Source of the DNA: Kitasatospora setae KM-6054
Lineage (GTDB): Bacteria > Actinomycetota > Actinomycetes > Streptomycetales > Streptomycetaceae
NCBI RefSeq assembly: GCF_000269985.1
Contig: NC_016109.1
Coordinates: 7,901,001-7,965,000, forward strand
Direction: 5' to 3'
DNA: 64,000 nt
Shown: positions 55,505 to 62,297 of the stretch, piece by piece
How positions within the stretch are numbered: the first letter of the stretch is position 1
Layout of the letters: every line of letters starts with the position of its first letter
Notes under the pieces: generated by a model
Database searches by the model: none
The model's input: the letters and a program-made list of their open reading frames with translations, nothing else
What the model was told of the DNA's origin: nothing
Program-made: the position numbers and the translations under genes

Positions 55505-56242
55505 TCAGGGCGGTCCGGCGGTGCCCGGCCGTCGGCCGGACCCGGGCTGGCCGGGCGGTCCCTGGGCGAGCAGCAGCAGTGGTGCGGGGGCGAGGATCTC
55601 CACCTTCCGGGTGCCGGTGCGCACCAGGCCCTGGTCGCGCAGCAGCCGGAGCGCCTTGGCCACCGCCTCGCGGGTGGCACCGACGGTGGCGGCGAGGTCG
55701 TCCTGGGCGAGCTGCACCACCGCCGCGCCGCCGTTCCGGCCGGGCCGGGAGGTGGCGTCGGTGCCGGAGAGCTCGATCAGGCGGCGGGCGAGCCGCTGGA
55801 CCACGGTGAGCGAGGCCAGCGCGGACCGTTCCCGGTCGGAGTCCCGCAGCCGGGAGGCCAGTTGGGTCATCACCCGGCTGCCGGCCCGGGGGTTCTCGGC
55901 CAGGAAGCGGCGGAACCCCTCCCCGGGGACCACCAGCGCCTGCGCCGCGCCCAGCGCCTGCACGGTGGCGCTGCGCGGGCGCTGGTCCAACGCGGCGAGC
56001 TCGCCGAGGAGTTCGTCCGGCCCGCGGAGTCCGAGGACCAGCCGGGTGGCGCCCCGGTCGACGGCGGTGAAGACCATCGACCAGCCGGTCAGGATCAGCA
56101 GCACGTGGGTGGTGCGGTCGCCCTCGGAGAACAGGTGCTCCCCCGGGGCGAAGGACCGGGCGGTCCCCAGTGCGGTGAAGGCCTCCAGGTCCTGGACGGT
56201 GAGAGTGCGGGCGAACGGAAGGTCGCCGCCGAGCAGCCCCAT
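55505..56242 (-). CDS. Crp/Fnr-family cyclic-nucleotide-binding regulator
   Basis: 245-residue regulator. GGGGGG precedes the ATG at 56242. The cNMP-binding beta-roll is at about 20-130 (FTALGTARSFAPGEHLFSEG, the binding-loop region GPDELLGELAALDQRPRSAT), followed by the dimer helix and a Crp HTH (LAQDDLAATVGATREAVAKA, LRLLRDQGLVRTGTRK). No Cys cluster of Fnr type. It is 151 bp upstream of the cyclase operon in the same direction, so it could respond to the nucleotide made by that cyclase and regulate the operon; inference supported by a Crp-like site in between. Confidence 0.87.
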   Translation of the reverse strand: MGLLGGDLPFARTLTVQDLEAFTALGTARSFAPGEHLFSEGDRTTHVLLILTGWSMVFTAVDRGATRLVLGLRGPDELLGELAALDQRPRSATVQALGAAQALVVPGEGFRRFLAENPRAGSRVMTQLASRLRDSDRERSALASLTVVQRLARRLIELSGTDATSRPGRNGGAAVVQLAQDDLAATVGATREAVAKALRLLRDQGLVRTGTRKVEILAPAPLLLLAQGPPGQPGSGRRPGTAGPP

Positions 56243-56731
56243 GCCACCCCCCCTGGTGATTGCTGAAGGCCTTGTTCCGGTCCGACGTGGGGAGAGCGTA
56301 GACCCGTCGGAGGTGGATTTCGGCCAGCTCTCGCGCCGGGACGTCGTGCTGGTGCCAGAGTGACGGGTGTGACTGCTGGGACGTTCCGAGCCCCCCGTCG
56401 CCGGGTGCCGTGGCGGCGCCGGAACCGCAGGTCGGGGCCGGTTCGGTGGGGATTCCGGGCAGGCTTCGGAAACGATTCGGACATCTCTTGGCAACGACGT
56501 GATGTACGGCCCGAATGCGCCGGCGCGCGCTCCGCGCGCGAACCGGCGGACGCCGGAGTGAACCCTTATTTCCCTGAAGGAAAACGAAGTTGACGAACCA
56601 TCAGGAATCCGTCGGGTGCGCCTGCCGCCGAGACCCCGGAACGCCTGCTCAGCGGAGTGGGTGCGCTCGCCGGCGGTGCGGCCGCCGGCCGTCCGTTCGC
56701 CCCCGAACCTCCGGAAAGGCGTCCTTCCCGC
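56243..56731. other. Intergenic region upstream of the Crp-type gene
   Basis: No gene seen. Notable sequences are a GC hairpin-like CGCGCGC-TCC-GCGCGCG (near 56524-56540) and a small AT-rich inverted repeat TTTCCCTGAAGGAAA at 56569-56583, followed by AAGGAAAACGAAG that looks like a ribosome site without a convincing gene behind it. Confidence 0.4.
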
Positions 56732-56884
56732 ATGGCGATGTTCGTGCACCTGACCTCGGCGGCCGACGCGCCGCGCATCCGGCGCTCGCGGATCCGCACC
56801 GCCCCGCAGGTCGTCGGCTGGCGCTACCGGCCCGGCTCGCACGGCACCCGCCCCTGCACCTGCACCGGCGGCCGCGGCCGGTAG
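56732..56884 (+). CDS. Short protein, probably an internally deleted remnant
   Basis: ATG at 56732 encodes 50 residues beginning MAMFVHLTSAADAPRIRRSR and ending with VVGWRYRPGSHGTRPCTCTG. Both ends recall a longer streptomycete family whose N-terminus starts MAMFVHLT and whose C-terminus carries a GWRY...PC.C motif, with the middle missing. It could be a real small protein with a Cys pair, but loss of the central part is more likely. The function of the full-length family is unknown to me. Confidence 0.4.
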   Translation: MAMFVHLTSAADAPRIRRSRIRTAPQVVGWRYRPGSHGTRPCTCTGGRGR

Positions 56885-56991
56885 CGGGGACGGCCCGGCG
56901 GAGCAGACTGGACGGGGGCGGACCGATGAGTCCGCCCGCCCCGGTCCGTCCGTACATCCGACAGGACCCCCCACCCCCCCGGGAGCACACC

Positions 56992-57612
56992 ATGGGCCTC
57001 ATCGACATCGAGCTGTTCACCACCCTCGACCTGGTCGGGCAGGCGCCCGGCGGCCCCGAGGAGGATCCGGCGGACGACTTCGCGTTCGGCGGCTGGCAGG
57101 CCCCGCTGATCGACGAGGTCTCCGGGGCGCAGGTCGACGCCGCGTACGAGGGCACCGACGCGCTGCTGCTCGGGCGGCGGACGTACGACATCTTCGCCGC
57201 CTACTGGCCGAACGCCGGGGAGAACCCCTTCGCCGAACTGTTCAACCGCATCCCGAAGTACGTCGCCTCGCGCGGCGAGCCCGAGCTGACCTGGGCCGGG
57301 TCCGAACTGCTCGGGCCGGACCTGCCCGCCGCCGTGCGGGAGCTCCGCGACCGGCACCAGAAGGTCAAGGTGGTCGGCAGTCTGGACCTGGTGCAGACCC
57401 TGCTGCGGGAGAAGCTGTTCGACCGGCTCGACCTGTGGGTCCACCCGATCGTCCTCGGCAGCGGCAAGAAGGTGTTCGCCGACGGTGCCGTCCCCACCAG
57501 CCTCGCGCTGCTCGAACCGCCCGCCGCGAGCCCGCGCGGCACCGTCCTGCTGCGCTACGGCCTGGTCGAGGGCGTCCCGGCGACCGGCGACATGAGCGAG
57601 CTCCAGGACTGA
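56992..57612 (+). CDS. Dihydrofolate reductase family (RibD C-terminal domain) protein
   Basis: 206-residue NAD(P)H-dependent reductase-fold protein. GGGAG precedes the ATG at 56992. Typical features are MGLIDIELFTTLDLVGQAPG at the start, DALLLGRRTYDIFAAYWPNA, VVGSLDLVQTLLREKLFDRL, and WVHPIVLGSGKKVFADG. Members are common as single genes in actinomycetes; the substrate is generally unknown. It directly precedes an IS remnant. No operon partner. Confidence 0.9.
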   Translation: MGLIDIELFTTLDLVGQAPGGPEEDPADDFAFGGWQAPLIDEVSGAQVDAAYEGTDALLLGRRTYDIFAAYWPNAGENPFAELFNRIPKYVASRGEPELTWAGSELLGPDLPAAVRELRDRHQKVKVVGSLDLVQTLLREKLFDRLDLWVHPIVLGSGKKVFADGAVPTSLALLEPPAASPRGTVLLRYGLVEGVPATGDMSELQD

Positions 57613-57635
57613 GAAGGCGTTGGGTCGGCTGATGA

Positions 57636-57890
57636 CTACCGGTTGTCGAGGCCGTCGGCGAGGCGGCGTGCTGCTTCGGTCTCGACGGGGCCGCGTGGTT
57701 TGATCTCCTCTCCGGCGAGGCGGGCGGCCATGAGCCGGATCACGGCGACCTTGATCATCGCTTCGGCGTGCGCGGTCTCGCGCCCGTGGTCCCGGACCAA
57801 CCGTCCGCACCGTCCCGGTCAGGAGCGTGTCCGCTCCACCACCCACCTGCGGGGCAGCACCCGGAAGCCTTTCACATCCGCGTTGCGCGG
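57636..57890 (-). pseudogene. IS5-family transposase, C-terminal fragment with internal stop
   Basis: Minus strand reads DVKGFRVLPRRWVVERTRS, a TGA, then RLVRDHGRETAHAEAMIKVA and VIRLMAARLAGEE to a TAG at 57636, the ending of an IS5-family transposase. It lacks about the first 200 residues. The right edge abuts the terpene synthase fragment at about 57890. Confidence 0.65.
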
Positions 57891-57894
57891 CACC

Positions 57895-58269
57895 GTCCGG
57901 GCGGCGGAGAACGCGGTCACCGACTACCACGACCTGATGAACGCCCGGCTGCGGCAGTTCGAGCACCTGGTGGCCGGTGAACTGCCCGTCCTGCGCGCCG
58001 ACCTGGGGCTGGACGTGGCCGCCTGCCGGGGCCTGGACGAGTACGTCCGCGGCCTGCGGTACCGGATCGTCGGGCAGTTCGACTTCCACCGCCGCACCGC
58101 CCGCTACCGCCCCGAGGAGCAGCGGCACCAGCCGGCCGTCGCCCGCCGCGCCCCGCTCTGGCCCGTTCCGGCCGGTTCGCCCTCGCCCGGTTCGCCCTCG
58201 CCCGGTTCGGTCCCGGCCGGCTTCGTCCCGCCGGGTGTGCCCCGACTGCCCGTTCACCGGATGGGGTGA
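57895..58269 (+). pseudogene. Terpene synthase C-terminal fragment
   Basis: The frame to the TGA at 58267 encodes ENAVTDYHDLMNARLRQFEH, LVAGELPVLRADLGLDVAAC, LDEYVRGLRYRIVGQFDFHR, RTARYRPEEQRHQP. The sequence DLMNARLRQFEHLVAGELPVL closely matches the last third of the germacradienol/geosmin-type terpene synthases; the metal-binding motifs are missing. A Pro/Ser/Gly-rich repeat tail (SPSPGSPSPG-type) follows. It was cut at its 5' end by the adjoining transposase remnant. Confidence 0.6.
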
Positions 58270-58395
58270 ATCCGGGAGCCCCCGTTGCCAGTCGTGGCGC
58301 CGGGGGCGGGTCGGGCCCGCCGGATGGTGACGCTCCGCATGTGAGTGAATGCGTGGCGCAGCCATCCGCGCAACCCCCGACGAAAGGGCGCGACC

Positions 58396-59463
58396 ATGCC
58401 CACGGCCACCCGCAAGACGACGACCGCGGCGCTCCGGCGGGCGGTCGTCGCCGCCGTCACCGCCGTCGTGCTGGGCAGCTGTCCGGCGCTCGCCGCGCCG
58501 GCGGCCGGTGCCGGACCGAACCGGGCCCCGGCCGGACCGGGGCCGGCCGAACCGGTGCCGACCGTCTTCTTCGGCGACTCGCTCGCCGCCGGGTTCGGCA
58601 TCGCCCCGGTCAGCCCGGACGGCGACGGGCCGTTCTGCTTCCGGGCGGTCGCCAACTACCCGGCGGTCGCCACCCGGCTGCTGGCCGAGCGGGGCGTCCC
58701 GCTCGACGTCCGGGCGGACGTCTCCTGCTCGGGCGCGGCCGTCCACGACTTCTGGACGCCGCAGCCGCTCGCCGCCGACCGGCGGGCCGCGCCGCAGCAG
58801 GACGCGCTCGCCCCGGACACCCGGCTGTTGGTGGGCAGCGTCGGCGGCAACACGCTGAGCTTCGGCCGGGTCCTCAAGCAGTGCTCCGCCACGCTCCGGG
58901 CGGGCTCGCTGATGCCGGGCGACCCGGTCGACCCGGACCAACCCGCCGCCGACTGCCGGGAGTTCTTCGAGGAGGGGGCCGGCCGGGAGTGGCTGGAGGG
59001 GCGCTTCGTCCAGGTCGAGGCCGAGCTGACCGAACTGCTCGTCCGGGCCCGCCTCGCCGCACCGGGCGTCCGGACCGTCCTGGTCGGCTACTCCCGGATG
59101 GTGCCCGCCGACCCGGCCGCCTGCCTGACCCCGGCCCCCGGTCAGGACGCGCTCCCGTTCGCCGACATCCCGCCGGACGCGCTGCCGTTCATCGACCGGG
59201 TCCAGCGCCGGCTGGACGACCTGACCCGGCGGGTCGCCGAGGCCGGCGGCGCCGCGTACGTCGACCTCTACGACCGCACCGGGGACAGCACCGCCTGCGC
59301 CGGCCCCGACCGGGGCGTCGGCGGCCTGCTGGAGGACTCCGAACTCGGCCCGGACGGGCGGCGGATCCCCTGGTACGTGCACCCCAACGAGCGGGGCCGC
59401 GACCTCCAGGCCGAGCAGGTGGCCGCCGCGGTCGAGCCGCTGCTCGGCCGCGCCGCTCGTTAG
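58396..59463 (+). CDS. Secreted SGNH/GDSL-type hydrolase
   Basis: 355-residue exported esterase or lipase-like enzyme. AAAGGG precedes the ATG at 58396. Signal peptide about residues 1-34 (VVAAVTAVVLGSCPALAAPA). Block I is FFGDSLAAGFG with nucleophile Ser62. Block III reads SVGGNTLSF, with Thr after Asn where Asp is common. The block V His is in WYVHPNERG (near residue 330). Several Cys pairs suggest disulfides, as in streptomycete secreted lipases. The substrate is unknown. Convergent with the crotonyl-CoA carboxylase/reductase gene. Confidence 0.88.
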   Translation: MPTATRKTTTAALRRAVVAAVTAVVLGSCPALAAPAAGAGPNRAPAGPGPAEPVPTVFFGDSLAAGFGIAPVSPDGDGPFCFRAVANYPAVATRLLAERGVPLDVRADVSCSGAAVHDFWTPQPLAADRRAAPQQDALAPDTRLLVGSVGGNTLSFGRVLKQCSATLRAGSLMPGDPVDPDQPAADCREFFEEGAGREWLEGRFVQVEAELTELLVRARLAAPGVRTVLVGYSRMVPADPAACLTPAPGQDALPFADIPPDALPFIDRVQRRLDDLTRRVAEAGGAAYVDLYDRTGDSTACAGPDRGVGGLLEDSELGPDGRRIPWYVHPNERGRDLQAEQVAAAVEPLLGRAAR

Positions 59464-59464
59464 C

Positions 59465-59521
59465 GGCCCCGGCCCCGCGCCGGCCCCGGCCCCGTGCCGG
59501 CCCCGCGCCGGAGCCGGGGCC
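59465..59521. terminator. GC repeat hairpin between convergent genes
   Basis: GGCCCCGGC at 59465-59473 pairs with GCCGGGGCC at 59513-59521; the loop is made of repeated CCGGCCCCGCG-like units that offer other pairings. Acts plausibly on both strands. Confidence 0.5.
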
Positions 59522-59536
59522 CGCGCCCGGTCGGCC

Positions 59537-60874
59537 TCAGGACACCCGGAAGCGGTTGATCGCGCCGAGGTGCCGGGCGCGCAGCTCGTGGTCGGTGACG
59601 CCGAGGCCCTCGGTGGGGGCCAGGCCGAGGACGCCGACCTTGCCCTGGTGGAGGTTCTGGTGGACCTCGAAGGCGGCCTGGCCGGTCTCCTCCAGCGGGT
59701 ACACCTTCGACAGGGTCGGGTGGATCTTCCCCTTGGCGACCAGCCGGTTGGCCTCCCAGGCCTCGCGGTAGTTGGCGAAGTGCGAGCCGACGATCCGCTT
59801 CAGTGACATCCACAGGTAGCGGTTGTCGTACTGGTGCAGGTAGCCGGAGGTGGAGGCGCAGGTGACGATGGTGCCGCCCTTGCGGGTGACGTAGACGGAG
59901 GCGCCGAAGGTCTCCCGGCCGGGGTGCTCGAAGACGATGTCGACGTCCTCGCCGCCGGTCAGCTCGCGGATCCTGGCCCCGAAGCGCTTCCACTCGCGCG
60001 GGTCCTGGTGGTGCTCGTCCTTCCAGAACCGGTAGTCCTCGGCGGAGCGGTCGATGATCGCCTCGGCGCCCATCGACCGGCAGACCTCGGCCTTCCGCGG
60101 GTTGGAGACCACGCAGATCGGGGTGGCGCCGCCGGCCAGCGCGAGCTGCGTGGCGTACGAGCCGAGGCCGCCGCTGGCGCCCCAGATCAGCACGTTGTCG
60201 CCCTGCTTCAGGCCGGCGCCGTTGCGCGAGACCAGCTGCCGGTAGGCGGTGGAGTTGACCAGGCCCGGGGAGGCGGCCTCCTCCCAGGTCAGGTGGGCGG
60301 GCTTGGGCATCAACTGGTTGGCCTTGACCAGGGCGAGCTGGGCCAGGCCGCCGAAGTTGGTCTCGAAGCCCCAGATCCGCTGCTCCGGGTCCAGCATCGT
60401 GTCGCCGTGTCCTTCGGCGGACTCCAGCTCGACCGACAGGCAGTGCGCGACGACCCGGTCGCCGGGCCGCCAGCGGTTCACGCCGGGGCCGGTGCGCAGC
60501 ACCACGCCCGCCAGGTCGGAGCCGATGACGTGGTAGGGGAGGTCGTGGCGCCTGGCGGACTCGCTCAGCCGCCCGTAGCGCTCCAGGAAATGGAAGGTCG
60601 GCAGCGGCTCGAATATCGAGGACCACACCGTGTTGTAGTTGATGGAGCTGGCCATCACCGCGACGAGGGCCTCGCCCGGGCCCACCTCCGGAGTCGGGAC
60701 GTCTTGCAGGTGAAGGGACTTGCGTGGATCCCTGTTCGCCGTCGCCATGCCGTCGAACAGGCCGACGTCCTGCTTTCTGAGAACGCACCCGCGGTAGCTC
60801 TCCGGAATTCTGAGCGCGGCGAAGTCCCGGCCTTCCGCGTCTTCGGAAAGGACGGCGCTGACAATCTCGTTCAC
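59537..60874 (-). CDS. ccrA: Crotonyl-CoA carboxylase/reductase
   Basis: 445-residue MDR-family enzyme that reductively carboxylates crotonyl-CoA (or longer enoyl-CoAs) to ethylmalonyl-type CoA with NADPH and CO2. GAGGA precedes the GTG at 60874. The NADPH loop is IWGASGGLGSYATQLA (about 230-245). The residues known to hold CO2 in the Kitasatospora setae enzyme are present at the same numbers: Asn81, Phe170, Glu171 and His365. It is divergent from a thioesterase/NRPS operon, so it most likely supplies an unusual alkylmalonyl-CoA extender to a polyketide or hybrid pathway extending beyond the window; it could also serve the ethylmalonyl-CoA pathway. Confidence 0.95.
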   Translation of the reverse strand: MNEIVSAVLSEDAEGRDFAALRIPESYRGCVLRKQDVGLFDGMATANRDPRKSLHLQDVPTPEVGPGEALVAVMASSINYNTVWSSIFEPLPTFHFLERYGRLSESARRHDLPYHVIGSDLAGVVLRTGPGVNRWRPGDRVVAHCLSVELESAEGHGDTMLDPEQRIWGFETNFGGLAQLALVKANQLMPKPAHLTWEEAASPGLVNSTAYRQLVSRNGAGLKQGDNVLIWGASGGLGSYATQLALAGGATPICVVSNPRKAEVCRSMGAEAIIDRSAEDYRFWKDEHHQDPREWKRFGARIRELTGGEDVDIVFEHPGRETFGASVYVTRKGGTIVTCASTSGYLHQYDNRYLWMSLKRIVGSHFANYREAWEANRLVAKGKIHPTLSKVYPLEETGQAAFEVHQNLHQGKVGVLGLAPTEGLGVTDHELRARHLGAINRFRVS

Positions 60875-61326
60875 GGTGGGAGTTCCTCTGCTGTGGACCT
60901 CGGCAAGGAAAGTAGGCGAAACCGCGCGACTTCTTTGTCGGCACAGGGGTCCGCCCTGCGGCCCGAAACCCCTCGTGGTGCTCCGGCGGGAACCGGCCGG
61001 GCGGGCGGTGCCTGGGCGACGGGTCTCCAGATCGGTGTGACTGTACGTCAACTGCGTGACCCAGTGGGTGCTTCCGGGAGCCGGCGCGAAGACTTTCGGA
61101 CAGTCTCCGGGGGGCGCGAGACGGCTCCGTGCGGGGTCGTCGGGATGGTGCGGGGGGCGGGCCGCAAGATTTCCGCCAATTTCCCGGGGATTAATGAGTT
61201 TTTCTCGTCGGACAAATGTTTGGCGGGCCGGAGGGTCGGGTAATGGTGATCTTGCCGCGCATGGCCGAAACGCCTCCCCCGTGGCCCGAATCCACACGAT
61301 GCGCATTGTGTTTGAGTGCGATTGGC
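60875..61326. other. Divergent intergenic region ccrA / thioesterase-NRPS
   Basis: No gene seen. The stretch 61160-61240 is comparatively AT-rich (GATTAATGAGTTTTTCTCG), consistent with promoter DNA for the two divergent units. GTGAC occurs twice (61037-61041 and 61055-61059) as a direct repeat. Confidence 0.45.
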
Positions 61327-61340
61327 ATTGATCAATTGAT
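61327..61340. promoter_or_regulatory. Nested palindromes ATTGATCAATTGAT
   Basis: ATTGATCAAT (61327-61336) and ATCAATTGAT (61331-61340) are overlapping palindromes touching the -35 box of the NRPS promoter, a likely repressor or activator site. Confidence 0.5.
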
Positions 61341-61341
61341 G

Positions 61342-61370
61342 TGGACAGATCGAACGGGGTCATCTAATAT
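61342..61370 (+). promoter_or_regulatory. Vegetative-type promoter of the thioesterase/NRPS operon
   Basis: TGGACA at 61342-61347, a 17-base spacer and TAATAT at 61365-61370. The ATG at 61449 is about 72 bases beyond the expected transcription start. Confidence 0.6.
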
Positions 61371-61448
61371 CCGGGGTTGGCGGGCCTTCCGGGCCCTGTC
61401 GGCCCGTGATGTTACATGGCACCCATCATTGACGACCGGGGGAGCGAT

Positions 61449-62297
61449 ATGCCCAATCCTGCCGTGTGGAACGTCGTTTTTGACGCCGGAAGTGACGCCG
61501 GTATCGTGCTCGCCGCCGATTTCCCGGTGACCGGCCGCAACGAGGGCGGGTTCGCGGAACTGCTGCCCCACCTGAATCCCGACTTCTCGCTCTGGCAGAC
61601 GGTCGCGCCGGTCCGCGCCCCCGAGACGGGTGCCCCGCCCGAGGAGTACCTGGCGGCCTGGCTCTCCGAGATCGAGGCGTCCGGCCGGGTGGTCCGGGCG
61701 GTCATGGGCTACTGCGCGGGATCCGTGTTCGCGGGCGCCCTGGCCGAGAAGCTCGCCGAGCGCCAGGCCGTCGCCCCGGCGGTGATCGTGTTCGATCCCG
61801 AGCTGGTCGACGTGCCCACCGCCCACCTGCAGTTCGGGCGGGTGGTCGGCAACATGACGGCGATCCTGACCGAGGCGGAGATCGCCGAGCTGGCCGGGAC
61901 GGCCGAACTGCTCGCCGCCAAGCCGGGCATCGAGCCGACCGAGTTCGCGGCCGAGCTGTACGCGGTGTTCACGCCGATCGGCCGGGGAGCCCTGCTCCGG
62001 GCGGGGCTGGCCGAGGACTACGCCGACGAACTGGTCGCCATGGTCGGCTCGTTCATGGCCTACCTGTGCGCCGCCTCCGGCCTCGACCCGCGGCCGGGCT
62101 GGGCGCGCGCCACGGTGGTCACCTCCGGGAGCGAGCGCAGCGGCCTGAACCGGATGCGCACCACGCCGGGGGTGGCGCCCATCGTCATCGCGGACGAGCA
62201 CCGCTTCGAGGTCGAGCACCGCGACCTGCTGCGCACCCCCGCCGTGGCCGAGACCGTGGCCGGCCTGCTCGCCGCCCGGCCGGAGGGGGGAGCGTGA
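61449..62297 (+). CDS. Thioesterase-like alpha/beta hydrolase with Cys nucleophile
   Basis: 282-residue protein opening the NRPS operon. GGGGGAG lies 5-6 bases before the ATG. The nucleophile elbow is VMGYCAGSVFAGALAEKLAE with Cys89 in the place of the usual Ser of NRPS/PKS type II thioesterases. A final His that could complete the triad is in EVEHRDLLRTP. The N-terminal strand WNVVFDAGSDAGIVLAADFP differs from standard editing thioesterases. Cys nucleophile versions favour aminolysis or unusual release chemistry in a few known enzymes; the role here (release, transfer or editing) is open. It overlaps the NRPS start (GTGA). Confidence 0.7.
   Translation: MPNPAVWNVVFDAGSDAGIVLAADFPVTGRNEGGFAELLPHLNPDFSLWQTVAPVRAPETGAPPEEYLAAWLSEIEASGRVVRAVMGYCAGSVFAGALAEKLAERQAVAPAVIVFDPELVDVPTAHLQFGRVVGNMTAILTEAEIAELAGTAELLAAKPGIEPTEFAAELYAVFTPIGRGALLRAGLAEDYADELVAMVGSFMAYLCAASGLDPRPGWARATVVTSGSERSGLNRMRTTPGVAPIVIADEHRFEVEHRDLLRTPAVAETVAGLLAARPEGGA

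Noticed and set aside
56590..57612. Upstream TTG extension of the RibD-type reductase
   Set aside because: The extra 134 residues are Arg/Pro/Gly-rich without conservation; the ATG at 56992 with GGGAG fits the family length.
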